In this document: one piece after another, positions 26,471-36,300 of the stretch
Layout of the letters: every line of letters starts with the position of its first letter
Numbering within the stretch: position 1 is the first letter of the stretch
Assembly: GCA_035574275.1 (NCBI GenBank)
Contig: DATLYY010000074.1
Span: forward strand, 1-54,813
Reading direction: 5' to 3'
DNA length: 54,813 bases
DNA from: Verrucomicrobiia bacterium
GTDB lineage: Bacteria; Zixibacteria; MSB-5A5; DSPP01
Translations under genes and position numbers: made by a program
The notes under the pieces: model-generated
Told to the model about the DNA's origin: nothing
Database searches by the model: none
The model's input: only the letters and a program-made list of their open reading frames with translations

Positions 26471-28585
26471 TCAAACGCCTACAACCACCCGGCAATCTAC
26501 CGCCGCGCAGAATTCCGGTTCGGGCGTGGCGAAAAAGGGATTGACGTCCAGCTCCAAAATCTTCGGAAAATCGCCCACCAGTTGTGAAAGCCGCAGAAGC
26601 ACCTCCTCTAATTTGTCTATCCGCACCGGTTTAGAGCCGCGGAAGCCGGAAAGAAGCGGGAAGGCCTTAATCGAACGCACCATCTCCTCGGCATCAGTTT
26701 TGGAAAGCGGATGCAATCGAAAGCTGACATCTTTAATCACTTCGACAAAAACGCCTCCCAACCCAAACATCATCAATGGTCCGTAAGCACGGTCAAGCGT
26801 GATGCCGAAAACCGTCTCTACCCCGCCCTTGACCATTTTCTGCACCAAAACGCCGGCGAAATTGCCGCCCGGAAAGGCGTTTTTATACCGTTTTTGCAAT
26901 CTGGCATAGGCCTCCAGCACCTCCTCCCGGGTGCGCAAATCGGCCGCCACGCCGCCGATTTCCGTTTTGTGCACCAGTTTCGGGTCGTTGATTTTCAGAA
27001 CAAGAGGAAAACCGATCTCCCCCGCCGATTCTAAAAGCTCATCCGTATTGCCTGCGACTTTGGAGGGGACGGCCGGAATCCCATACGCGTGAAGTAATTC
27101 GAGCGCTTCCAGCCCTAAAATCTTTCCGCCGCAGGTCCTGGCTTTTTCGACAATTTTAGAAGCGGCTGCCCGATTGACTTCGAACTTTGGAAACACCGGC
27201 GCGGGCCTTGCCGACCATTGCCGGTAGCGCTCCAACCCCGACAATGATTTGACGATGGATTCCGGAAAAGCGTACGCCGGAATCGAATTATCCCGCAAAA
27301 GCGCCACCGGCGGCGAATTTTCGGAAACTCCCATCAGCGAGGTATAAATCGGTTTTTTGAACCGGCTGTGAATTTCCAGAATCGACCGGGCCACCGCCAT
27401 TTGATCGATGTTGATGGGGGGAACGAACAAAACGATAACGGAATCGACACCGGAATCGGACAGTATGGCGGAGAGGGCCGCTCTGTACGCCTTTTCGGTG
27501 GCCGTGGCGATTAAATCGACCGGGTTTTCCACGTTGGCGGCATCCGGAACGGCACTTCGGATGGCCGCTTTGGTTGCATTTGAAAACTTCGCCAAAGTAA
27601 GCCCCATCTGAATAACCGCATCGGTGGTGATAATCCCCGGCCCGCCGGCGTTGGTGACTATTGCCACATTTGGCCCGGGCGGCACCGGCGCAAGCGAAAA
27701 GGCGGTGGCCAAATCGAACATTTCCTCGACCGATGAAACCCGCAGAACCCCCGCCTGCTCCAAAAGAGCGTCCACCCCGATATCCAGTCCGGCCAGGGAG
27801 CCGGTGTGGGAAACGGCGGCGCGTGAACCGGCCAGGGTGCGGCCCGATTTGACCACAATCATCGGTTTTTTGCGCGAAAGCTCCCGTGCTATGCGCGTGA
27901 ATTTCTGCGGGTTACCGAAATTTTCCAGATACATCAAAATGACTTCGGTTTGGGAATCCCCCTGCCAGTATTCCAATAAATCGTTGCCGGAAACATCCGC
28001 CTTGTTGCCGATGGAGGCGAACTGTGAAATTCCCAGCCCTATTTGTTGCGCGTGATAGAGCATCGATTCCCCCATTGCCCCCGATTGGGAGATGAAACCG
28101 ATTTTCCCCGGAAGGGGCTGCGTTTTGCCGAAGGTGGCATAGAGGCGGATATCCGGATTGGTGTTGACGACTCCAAAGCAATTTGGGCCGATCATTCGCA
28201 TCCCGTAGCCGACCACTTTCTCCTTCAACTGCTTTTCCAGTTCCACCCCTTTCGGCCCGGCCTCCTTGAAACCGGCGGTGATAACTACCAGACCCCGCAC
28301 TCCCTTTTTGCCGCAGTCATCGACAACCCCCATCACAAAGTCCCGCGGCACGATTATGATGGCCAGATCTACGGGGTCAGGAATTTCGCTCACCCTCGGG
28401 TAGCATTTGATGGAATGAATGACCGGATAATTCGGGTTGACCGGAAAAACGCTGCCGTTGAAGCCCCCTTCAATGATGTTGTGCAGAAGCTCCCGGCCGA
28501 TGGTCCCCTTCTTCGGGGAAGCTCCCACCACCGCCGCTGAGCGGGGCCGGAAGATGTAATCAAGCGGAGCCCGGGTTTCGCTCAC
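26471..28585 (-). CDS. ADP-forming acyl-/acetyl-CoA synthetase, fused alpha-beta
   Basis: 704 residues from GTG 28585, which overlaps the upstream stop by GTGA; the longer frame upstream lies within the deacetylase gene. Domains in order: CoA-binding Rossmann (IFRPRSAAVVGASPKKGTIGRELL, about 8-140), the ligase alpha domain with the phosphohistidine loop AVSHTGSLAGLD, a second flavodoxin-like ligase domain (about 300-450), and an ATP-grasp domain at the C-terminus (GFPLVLKINDPKLVHKTEIGGV). It interconverts acyl-CoA + ADP + Pi with acid + CoA + ATP. The neighbouring thiolase and lipoamide dehydrogenase fit acyl-CoA metabolism. Confidence 0.9.
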   Translation of the reverse strand: MSETRAPLDYIFRPRSAAVVGASPKKGTIGRELLHNIIEGGFNGSVFPVNPNYPVIHSIKCYPRVSEIPDPVDLAIIIVPRDFVMGVVDDCGKKGVRGLVVITAGFKEAGPKGVELEKQLKEKVVGYGMRMIGPNCFGVVNTNPDIRLYATFGKTQPLPGKIGFISQSGAMGESMLYHAQQIGLGISQFASIGNKADVSGNDLLEYWQGDSQTEVILMYLENFGNPQKFTRIARELSRKKPMIVVKSGRTLAGSRAAVSHTGSLAGLDIGVDALLEQAGVLRVSSVEEMFDLATAFSLAPVPPGPNVAIVTNAGGPGIITTDAVIQMGLTLAKFSNATKAAIRSAVPDAANVENPVDLIATATEKAYRAALSAILSDSGVDSVIVLFVPPINIDQMAVARSILEIHSRFKKPIYTSLMGVSENSPPVALLRDNSIPAYAFPESIVKSLSGLERYRQWSARPAPVFPKFEVNRAAASKIVEKARTCGGKILGLEALELLHAYGIPAVPSKVAGNTDELLESAGEIGFPLVLKINDPKLVHKTEIGGVAADLRTREEVLEAYARLQKRYKNAFPGGNFAGVLVQKMVKGGVETVFGITLDRAYGPLMMFGLGGVFVEVIKDVSFRLHPLSKTDAEEMVRSIKAFPLLSGFRGSKPVRIDKLEEVLLRLSQLVGDFPKILELDVNPFFATPEPEFCAAVDCRVVVGV

Positions 28586-29439
28586 AGCTCCAGCGCCTGT
28601 TTGAAGGAGGTAAAACGAAAAGAGGAAAGCAGAACCTCTAATTTTTCCGTCATCTGCCTCCGTCCCATATTCTCTTTCCAATATACCCATAACGAAACAT
28701 TTTTCAATTCGCTCCGCGGCGGCAGTTCTTCCAGCTCGTGAGGATGGAAGTAGAAAACGGCCGGCAACTTCCGGCTTTGAAAATCGGAAAGTTTGTCAAT
28801 AAACGGCTTTCTTGAAAATATTTTGAAATAGCCGCCCCCCAAAGGCACTTTGAAGCCGAAAACACGGGCTGTCGCCGGCGGCGCTTCAATAAGTGTTGCT
28901 CCATCGGACAAACTCAAGCGGTAGAATCCTTCTTTTCCATCCGCCAAACCGTAATTCGGCACGCGCACGGGAACCAGCGACGAATCGTAGGCAAACCCCG
29001 CTTCAATTAGAATGGGCAAAGCCCAGAGGGATTTTTGGGTGATGGAAAAATATGGGGCGCGAAACCCAAAAACTTTCTGTCCAGAAATCGACTCCATCAC
29101 CTTCTTGGCTCGTATGAGATCTGTCCTGAATTCCTCTGGCGTTTGACGGTAAATCGGTTTGTGAAAATAGGAATGGCAGGCCACTTCTTGGCCCGCAGAC
29201 ACAATCCCTTTCACGGAGCTCGGAAACGTCTCCGCCACTTTGCCTAAAACAAAAAAAGTGGCTTTTGTATTGTGTTTAGATAATAACTCCAGAACCTTGT
29301 CCACCTGTCGGACAAGCGAAGGGTTGCTCGGAAATTGACAGTCGATGTTGGCTTCCTCCCAGCTTTCGACATCTATGGAAAGAACGAAGGATGGTTTCTG
29401 GAGTATGAGCGGTTGGGTATCAAAAGAAAGTTTGGCCAC
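28582..29439 (-). CDS. Polysaccharide deacetylase family protein
   Basis: 285 residues from GTG 29439. A NodB-type deacetylase: VLSIDVESWEEAN (metal Asp), EVACHSYFHKPIYR (metal His pair), GFRAPYFSIT and a C-terminal PAVFYFHPHELE. This version (DVESW, HSYFH, FRAPYFS, FHPxE) resembles the deacetylases found with exosortase/exopolysaccharide loci. No exosortase is in the window. It has no signal peptide, so it may act on a lipid-linked sugar at the inner membrane. It is translationally coupled to the acyl-CoA synthetase downstream. Confidence 0.85.
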   Translation of the reverse strand: MAKLSFDTQPLILQKPSFVLSIDVESWEEANIDCQFPSNPSLVRQVDKVLELLSKHNTKATFFVLGKVAETFPSSVKGIVSAGQEVACHSYFHKPIYRQTPEEFRTDLIRAKKVMESISGQKVFGFRAPYFSITQKSLWALPILIEAGFAYDSSLVPVRVPNYGLADGKEGFYRLSLSDGATLIEAPPATARVFGFKVPLGGGYFKIFSRKPFIDKLSDFQSRKLPAVFYFHPHELEELPPRSELKNVSLWVYWKENMGRRQMTEKLEVLLSSFRFTSFKQALEL

Positions 29440-29499
29440 GGCAAGGAATTTATAACAAACCTACCGGCCCGGCTTGACCGTTTTTTTCCTTTTAACTTA

Positions 29500-29916
29500 C
29501 TAAGCTGCTGGCATGATTGCGGTCGGTTTGTGGAAAAGCTTCCCCGCCAGCCAAGCCAGAAATCCCACCACCAGACCGTACAGCAAGCCGACGAAGGGCC
29601 CGGCGATTAAAACAAAAAAGCGCGGGTCCAGCCCGCCCGGAACCGGGCCGAATCCTTGGGCGACTTTTGGATTATTGGTCAAATAGGTGGCAAAGAAAGC
29701 GGACTGGACGATGGAGTTGAATACACCGTCGAAAAGTCCAACCAAAAGCCCGGTTAAAAATAATTTTCCGGGAACAACCTTGGCGATTATTACGGCACAG
29801 ATAACCGCTATCACCAGCCAAAGCAGCCTTTCAATCCTCCCGGTGTAGCCAAAAAGCGAAAGAACACCCATCAAAACCCCAAACCCTGCCAGACCAAATA
29901 TGAGCTTCCAATTCAT
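29500..29916 (-). CDS. Small four-helix membrane protein
   Basis: 138 residues after a strong site (AGGAGGGAGATGAT). Four hydrophobic segments: LIFGLAGFGVLMGVLSLFGY, LLWLVIAVICAVIIAKV, KLFLTGLLVGLFDGVFNSIV and FFVLIAGPFVGLLYGLVVGFLAW. A soluble loop (TNNPKVAQGFGPVPGG) separates the third and fourth. I do not recognise the family. It lies in the minus-strand run between a beta-barrel lipid-binding-like protein and the deacetylase. Confidence 0.7.
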   Translation of the reverse strand: MNWKLIFGLAGFGVLMGVLSLFGYTGRIERLLWLVIAVICAVIIAKVVPGKLFLTGLLVGLFDGVFNSIVQSAFFATYLTNNPKVAQGFGPVPGGLDPRFFVLIAGPFVGLLYGLVVGFLAWLAGKLFHKPTAIMPAA

Positions 29917-29937
29917 ATCATCTCCCTCCTCTGTGAA

Positions 29938-30468
29938 CTACTTCTTCCGTTTAAGCCGGTTCTCCGTATAGGTTTCAAATTCCTTTCCCGGCGCCGCCAA
30001 GGAAAAGGTTTCCACAAATTCGCTGTCGCTCAAAATCCGATAGCTCTCCCTGGCCCGCCAGCCAGATGGAATGTTCTCAATACTTTCGGTAACGAAGGTG
30101 ATAGTCCTGCTGTCCGGCGCGATGCTGTCCAGCAGGTATTGGTTGACAAACCCCTCCTTGTGAAACTGCCGCAAAACGAACTTCTTGCGACCGGAATCGT
30201 AGCTGAACAGCCCCAAATCCTCGTGCACTTCCCCTTTTGCGTTTTTCTCCTGCGGCTCGTACGTGGATTTGCTCTCCGCTTTCAGGAATTTTCCGCCTAA
30301 AACGAAGCGATACTCCCGCGCCACCTTGGAATCCCCCGGCTCGCCGCTGCCGGCACCCTCCCAGCGGCCAACAAAGAATTTGAACGGCGCCCAAACGTCC
30401 TCCTTCTTTTCGGCCTGGGCAAAAATCAAGACCGGAAGAAAAACAAAAAGTGCGATTAACTTGCGCAA
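29938..30468 (-). CDS. Exported nitrobindin/DUF1579-like beta-barrel protein
   Basis: 176 residues from TTG 30468, chosen because AGGGAGGG lies just upstream and the signal peptide LRKLIALFVFLPVLIFAQA follows. The longer reading to 30543 adds an Arg-rich stretch and overlaps the thiolase end. The mature protein opens FKFFVGRWEGAGSGEPGDSKV and continues GKFLKAESKSTYEP, GLFSYDSGRKKFVLRQFHKEG and ESYRILSDSEFVETFSL. This is the pattern of the THAP4/nitrobindin and DUF1579 ten-stranded barrels, which bind heme or small ligands. The heme-ligating His cannot be assigned with confidence. Confidence 0.65.
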   Translation of the reverse strand: MRKLIALFVFLPVLIFAQAEKKEDVWAPFKFFVGRWEGAGSGEPGDSKVAREYRFVLGGKFLKAESKSTYEPQEKNAKGEVHEDLGLFSYDSGRKKFVLRQFHKEGFVNQYLLDSIAPDSRTITFVTESIENIPSGWRARESYRILSDSEFVETFSLAAPGKEFETYTENRLKRKK

Positions 30469-30508
30469 AAAGCCCTCCCTTCCAAAAGAACCGAACCTTC
30501 GGTCCCGG

Positions 30509-31702
30509 TTAACTTTCCTTTTCCCGCTCAAACAGACAGGCAATCCCCTGTCCGCCGCCGATGCAGAGCGAGGCGATGCCGTAGCGGGACTTGCGCCGTT
30601 TCATTTCCATAAGCAGGGCAAGCGAAAGCCGCGCCCCGGAAGCCGCCAAAGGATGGCCGAGGGCCACCGCCCCGCCGTTGACGTTCGTCCGTTCGCGCGG
30701 AAGCTCCAGTTCCTTTTCCACCGCCAGATACTGCGCCGCAAACGCCTCGTTGATTTCGAACAAATCGATTTCATCCATCCCGACGCGCGCTTTCTTCAAA
30801 AGGGAGCGGATGGCATCCGCCGGCCCGATCCCCATAATGTCCGGGTCCACGCCCACGGCGCTCCAAGCGATAACCTTCCCCAAATATGGCAGATCAAGTT
30901 CTTTGGCTTTTGCTTTGGAAGTCAAAACCAAAGCCCCCGCCCCGTCGTTGATGCCGGAGGCGTTACCAGCGGTAACAACTCCATCTTTTTTGAACACCGC
31001 CCGCAACTTAGCGAGCCCTTCCATAGTTGTATCGGGCCGGATATGCTCGTCATTTTCAATCAACAGAGTCTCCCCCTTGCGCCCTTTTACCTCCACCGGC
31101 ACGATTTCCTCGGAAAGCAAACATTTCTTCTGCGCCGCTGCCGCTCGCGTTTGCGAGATAAAAGCGAACTCGTCACACGCTTCGCGCGAAATTTTGTAGC
31201 GTTCGGCCAGATTTTCCGCCGTGTTCGCCATCCCCAAGTTGTTGTAGGAATCGACCAATGCCACCCAGAGCGAATCCTCCATCTGCGCCTTGCCCAATTC
31301 GAGTCCCCAGCGGGCGCCCCGGATGACGTGCGGCGCCTGGCTCATGCTTTCGCCGCCGCCGACCAGAACGAACTCCGCCTCACCCGTTCGGATGAGCCGC
31401 GTGCCGCAAACGAGCGCCTCCAAGCCGGAGCCGCACAGCCGGTTGACGGTCAAAGCCGGTACCGCCTGCGGCAGGCCGCATTTCAGCCCGATGTGCCGGG
31501 CAAAATAGATGGCGTCGCCGGAGGTCTGCATCACGTTGCCGAAAACCACCTGGTCAATCCATTCCGGCTTGACGCCGGAGCGTTTGATTGCCTCGGATGC
31601 CGCCTTCACCGAAAGCTCCGTGGCGGAAAGATTCTTCAAGCTCCCGCAAAATTCTCCGAACGGCGTTCTTGCTCCGTTTAAAACCACTACCTCATCGGCC
31701 AT
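30509..31702 (-). CDS. Acetyl-CoA C-acetyltransferase (thiolase)
   Basis: 397 residues after GCGGAGGTAAAT. Catalytic residues are visible: the acylated Cys in VNRLCGSGLEAL, the His in NVNGGAVALGHPLAASGAR, and the second Cys in ASLCIGGGQGIA. It condenses two acetyl-CoA or cleaves 3-ketoacyl-CoA. The size and motifs fit the degradative/biosynthetic thiolase group. Substrate length cannot be told from sequence alone. It lies 85 bases downstream of lpdA with a hairpin between. Confidence 0.94.
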   Translation of the reverse strand: MADEVVVLNGARTPFGEFCGSLKNLSATELSVKAASEAIKRSGVKPEWIDQVVFGNVMQTSGDAIYFARHIGLKCGLPQAVPALTVNRLCGSGLEALVCGTRLIRTGEAEFVLVGGGESMSQAPHVIRGARWGLELGKAQMEDSLWVALVDSYNNLGMANTAENLAERYKISREACDEFAFISQTRAAAAQKKCLLSEEIVPVEVKGRKGETLLIENDEHIRPDTTMEGLAKLRAVFKKDGVVTAGNASGINDGAGALVLTSKAKAKELDLPYLGKVIAWSAVGVDPDIMGIGPADAIRSLLKKARVGMDEIDLFEINEAFAAQYLAVEKELELPRERTNVNGGAVALGHPLAASGARLSLALLMEMKRRKSRYGIASLCIGGGQGIACLFEREKES

Positions 31703-31752
31703 ATTTACCTCCGCTTTCCCCTAACCGAATGCATGGTTCAAAGCCGTCTTTC

Positions 31753-31770
31753 CCGGAGCAGAAGCTCCGG
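31753..31770. other. Hairpin between lpdA and thiolase
   Basis: CCGGAGC-AGAA-GCTCCGG, 7-bp arms, no T run. It could stabilise an mRNA end or reduce read-through; nothing more can be said. Confidence 0.4.
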
Positions 31771-31787
31771 AGCAACCTGAAACAAAC

Positions 31788-33209
31788 CTATGCGTATTTT
31801 TTCACAATATGAATCACCCGCCGTTCGGCATCCAAGGCCGCCTCCAGCACCGCCTCCGGCATCGTCGGGTGAACATGGATGGTGGCGGCGATATCCTCCG
31901 CCGTGGCGTTCATTTCCATCGCCAAAGCCAGCTCGGCAATCCAGTCCCCGGCGTGCGAACCAATGATGTGCGCGCCGACGACCTCACCCGAGTCGGAATC
32001 GGCTAAAATTTTGACAAACCCATCCGTTTTGGAAACCCCAATTGCCTTTCCCAAAGCGCGGAAGGGAAACTTCCCAATGCGAAGTTGAATTCCATCCGCC
32101 GTCGCTTCCTCTTCTGTCAGTCCAACACCCGCCACTTCCGGGTCGGTGAAAACGGCATAGGGAACCACGCGATAATGCATTACCGATTTTTTGCCGGCAA
32201 TCGCTTCCGCCGCCACGATTCCCTCGTGCGAGGCCTTGTGGGCCAAAAGTTTCCCCCCTGCTACATCGCCAATGGCGTAAATATTGGCGACGGATGTGCG
32301 CATCTGCCGGTCTGCCTTGATGAAACCTTTCTGGTCAACAACCAGTCCCGCCTTCTGCAGATTCAACCCCTCCGTGTATCCTTTCAATCCAATCGCCACC
32401 AAAACGGCATCCACGGTCAAACTGGAAATCTGATTGGGGTTGGCCAGCGGCGCGAAGTTCAACGTGACCGACTCTTTACCCTTGATGGCGGCATCCGTAA
32501 CCTTGGTGGCGGTGTAAACCTTGATTCCTTTCTTCTCAAAAAGCTGGCGCAAAAGTTTTCCCGCTTCCTTGTCCAGAGAAGGCAGAATTTCATCCATCAT
32601 TTCAAAAAGGTGAACTTCCGAGCCAAAGGCGCGGTAAATGTCGGCGAACTCGGCGCCGATGGCCCCGGCTCCCAAAATGGCGATTTTTTTCGGAGTCCGC
32701 CGGAGTTCGAGCGCCTCTTTGGAGGTGAAAACCAAATCCCCGTCCACCGGCAAGAAGAGAAGCCGGGAGGGTTCCGTGCCGGTGGCCACAATGGCGTTTT
32801 TGAATCGCACCAAATCGGTGCCGGCCGAAGTTTTAACTTCCGCCTGATTGGCGCTCAAAAACGAAACCGTTCCCTTCAGGGTAGTGGCTTTGTTCCCTTT
32901 CAAAAGCGTCTCCACGCCCCGGGTCATTTGGGTTACTATCGATTCTTTTTTGGTTCGAAGGGCCGCAAGATCAAACGAGATGCCGGAAACTTTGATGCCG
33001 TAGTCGCCGGCCGCTTTGATTTCATGCAAAAGCGTGCTGGCGTAAAGGAGGGCCTTGGTCGGAATGCAGCCCCAGTTTAGGCATACGCCTCCCCAAGACT
33101 CTTTTTCCACGCAAACGACCTGCTGTCCCAACTGCGCGGCGCGGATGGCCGCCACGTACCCCCCCGGCCCGGAGCCGATTACCAGTGTATCGCACGAATG
33201 TTCCGCCAT
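31788..33209 (-). CDS. lpdA: Dihydrolipoyl dehydrogenase
   Basis: 473 residues after AGAGGAAAGGATGGT. FAD site LVIGSGPGGYVAAIRAAQLG, redox pair in GGVCLNWGCIPTKAL, NAD site KIAILGAGAIGAEFADIYRAFG, second FAD site ANIYAIGDVAGG, and the C-terminal base region AATIHVHPTMPEAVLEA. It reoxidises lipoamide in 2-oxoacid dehydrogenase or glycine cleavage complexes. None of the E1/E2 partners is in this window, so the complex served is unknown. It heads the minus-strand run toward 26471. Confidence 0.95.
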   Translation of the reverse strand: MAEHSCDTLVIGSGPGGYVAAIRAAQLGQQVVCVEKESWGGVCLNWGCIPTKALLYASTLLHEIKAAGDYGIKVSGISFDLAALRTKKESIVTQMTRGVETLLKGNKATTLKGTVSFLSANQAEVKTSAGTDLVRFKNAIVATGTEPSRLLFLPVDGDLVFTSKEALELRRTPKKIAILGAGAIGAEFADIYRAFGSEVHLFEMMDEILPSLDKEAGKLLRQLFEKKGIKVYTATKVTDAAIKGKESVTLNFAPLANPNQISSLTVDAVLVAIGLKGYTEGLNLQKAGLVVDQKGFIKADRQMRTSVANIYAIGDVAGGKLLAHKASHEGIVAAEAIAGKKSVMHYRVVPYAVFTDPEVAGVGLTEEEATADGIQLRIGKFPFRALGKAIGVSKTDGFVKILADSDSGEVVGAHIIGSHAGDWIAELALAMEMNATAEDIAATIHVHPTMPEAVLEAALDAERRVIHIVKKYA

Positions 33210-33285
33210 ACCATCCTTTCCTCTAAACCGTCAAAAGTAAATAAAAGTGCGCGTAAGTCAAAAGCTTTTTCCGAAGACATAAAAA

Positions 33286-33307
33286 AGCCCCGCCCGAAGG
33301 CGGGGCT
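33286..33307 (-). terminator. Rho-independent terminator of the giant secreted protein gene
   Basis: AGCCCCGCC-CGAA-GGCGGGGCT; on the minus strand it is followed by six T. It is 25 bases after the stop at 33333. It also lies upstream of lpdA and insulates it. Confidence 0.9.
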
Positions 33308-33332
33308 CTTTATTCGACCGACTAACGGTTCT

Positions 33333-36300
33333 CTAACACGGGAAATCCATGTCTAAGAACACGGCGTTCAGTTCCAACACCACGTCGGCTGGGCTTAAAG
33401 TTCCGGTGCAGTCCAAGTCGCTGAAGGACAGGTCGCAGTCCCCGGTTCCCAAAAATACGCACTGGAGCATCAACACCACGTCGGCCGGAGTTAAATCCAG
33501 CGTGGCGTTCAGATCCCCTTTCAGTTTGCGGGCGACGAAAAGCTTATTGGTTGGCACCAAAAGCATTTCGCTTGAATCCACCTGTACGATGTGGATGCCG
33601 AACTGGTCCTGCAAATCCCGTATATGGGGTATCCGCCGCGACGGATAGATTTGGTACGCCACGTAGTGAGTCACCGTGTCGTACACGGGCTCCGGCACCT
33701 GCCCGGGGATCTGCTTCCGGGTCGGGGTCATAAAGTAGCGCGCCGCCAGCGAATCGATCCGTTCGAACGGATTGGCCGGGTCCATCAGGTCAAACTGGTC
33801 TTGCAGGAGCACCGGCCGCTTGATCGTCCGCGCCTTTTTAATCCGGTAGGACTTGTAGTGATCCAGCCGGTCCGGCGGATTGTGCGGGAATTTCCGCGTG
33901 GGAACGAGAAAATGCCGCAGGAGATCGACCCGGACGGTATCGGTCTGGAATTGATTCTGGAACACCACATGCAAACCCTTTAAGAGGTTGTTCCCGAAAG
34001 CCCGGTACCAGGAAAGATGGTCGGTCGTATCCACCACGTTGAAGGTGTCTGCCCCGGTGGCGTCGAAGACAATCTTCTGGGTCGGGTTGGACAGGTATAG
34101 GATGCTGTCGAATCGCACCGTGCTATCCTTCAAGAACTTCGCGAACTGATCCCGCACATATACCGACCGGAACTGCACCGGATTATCCTGATGCAAAACC
34201 CGCCAAGTCTTGTAGTGATTGCGCCCCGTGTCGGGTTGCGGCGGTTCGCAGGCATCGTCATTTCCGTTGCCGTTGCCGTCCCCCAAACAGGCCGGAACCG
34301 TGCTGCCTCCGTAAACGGACTGGCACGTCCCCACCGGAACCGAATCGCAGACCTGTACTCCTGTTGGGTCAATATAACAGCAGGCCTCCTCCGGCGGCGG
34401 CGGGAAGATTACTTTCAGCTTCCTCGTCGGCACGAGCAAGAGCTCGGCACTGTCGACTTGGACGACATGGATGCCAAACTGGTCCTCGAGATCCCGTATA
34501 TGGGGTATACGCCGCGTGGGAAAAATCTGATACGCCACGTAATGGGTTATCGTATCGTAAACTGGATCCGGCTGCTGCCCTGGAATCTGCTTCTGCGCCG
34601 GGGTCAAAAAGAAGCGCTCCTTCAAGGAATCGATGCGCTCCGGCAGGATTGGCGGCGGACCCATGCGGTCAAACTGGTCCTCCAACTCAATCGGCTGCCG
34701 CAAGGTCTTTGCTCCCCGTATCCGGTAGGCCTTGTAGTGATCCAGCCGGATCGGCGGATCGTGCGGGAACTTGCGGGTGGGAACGAGCAAGTATCTCAAT
34801 CGATCGATGTTGACCGTATCATGACCAAACTGGTTCTGGTATTCTATCCCCAAAAGCGTATCCCTACCGATTGCCCGATACCAAGAAAGATGGTCATTCG
34901 TGTCCAAAACGGGATAAGTAACAGGCCCGTTCGGGGTAAAGACCGTCTTTCGAGTTGGATTGGACAGGTATTTAATGGTGTCCAGAACCAAATTGTCCTG
35001 CATAAGCTGGTCTTGGACAATCACGGTTTGCGGAAGAATCTGATCTTGCTGGATTACTGTCCAGGTTTTGAAGTGGTTCGGCCCGGTGGTCGGCGGCCCG
35101 TCGCAGGCGTCGTCCACGCCGTTGGCGTTGCCGTCACCCAGACAGGCCGGAACAACCGTGCCGCCATAAACGGACTGGCAGGTTCCCGCCGGCACCAGTG
35201 CGCACATCAAGCTCCCTGCTGCGCCGGTGAAACAGCAGGCCTCATCCTGCGGCGGTGGCTGGAATCTTATTTTGCAAGTGGGCACCAAAAGAAACTCGCT
35301 TTGACGAACCTGAACAATATGAACGCCAAATTGATCCGCGATATCCCTGATCTGCGTATTCGGACGCTTGGGAAATATTTCGTAAGCAACGAAATGAGTC
35401 AGCGTGTCAAACGCCGGTTCCGTGTTTTTCTGGGTAGGCGTCAAAAAGTAGCGCGGTATAAGGGTATTAATAAACTCCGGAGTCTGGTCGAATTGATCCA
35501 GCAACTGCACAGCCCGCGGAAGCGGTTGCGGATTTCTAATCCGATACGCCTTGTAGTGGTCCAAAAGTTTGGGAGGATGGTGCGGAAACTTCTGGGTGGG
35601 AAGCAGGAAATATTCCACCGAGTCGATGAGAATCGTGTCCCGTTGGAATTGATTCTCGAATTCGACCTCCAAATTTGCAGGATTTCCCCTCGCCCGGTAC
35701 CAGGAAAAATGCTCGGCGGTATCGGCGACGTTGAAACAGCGAATAACTCCGGGTTGCACCTCCACGCACTTTTGAACCGGGTTGGAAAGATACAGGATGC
35801 TGTCTAAAACAAGATTATCCTGCATAAACTGGTCCCGCGCGACTACCGTTCGGGTTACGATGGGATCTTGCTGGAAAACGCTCCAGGTCTTGAAGTGACC
35901 GGGATCAATAACGGTATGTACCACCGCGGTGAGTTGGCCGATGACCGTATTGAGCCGGCGGCTGGTCAAGGGAATGTTGGTGCCGGGCGGTGTGGTCCAG
36001 CTGGCGCCCGGCTGCGGCGGAATGCACAGCAAATTGCCGTTGATAACCCGCACGGGTATGTATTGGTTGCCGGGAAAACCGGTGTACACATCATCCGGCT
36101 GTCCGGGAGGAATCGTCCACGGTGCTTGTTCGAACGAGATCTCGGTGAAAACATCAAAGAACGAATTGACACCCGAGGTTTGCCCTGTCGAAGTGGTTCC
36201 GGGAGTAAGATGCACTCCCACTCCGCCCCCCATCGGGTTCATTCCGGTCAACTCCAAGGCCAGCATTTCGGTCTGGATGGGATTCGGCGGAGTGTTAAGG

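Noticed and set aside
28586-28690. N-terminal extension of the acyl-CoA synthetase
   Set aside because: It overlaps the deacetylase coding end; GTG 28585 with GTGA overlap fits the operon style.
30263-31681. 472-codon open frame on the plus strand across the thiolase gene
   Set aside because: Antisense shadow of a thiolase with all catalytic motifs; the translated product has no recognisable pattern.
32085-33080. 331-codon plus-strand frame over lpdA
   Set aside because: Shadow of a well-identified dihydrolipoyl dehydrogenase.
34191-35807. 538-codon plus-strand open frame inside the giant secreted gene
   Set aside because: It mirrors the three repeats on the opposite strand, has no ribosome site, and arises from codon bias.
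33540-35905. CRISPR-like array
   Set aside because: The repeats are about 830 bases long, protein-coding, and have no short direct repeat/spacer pattern.
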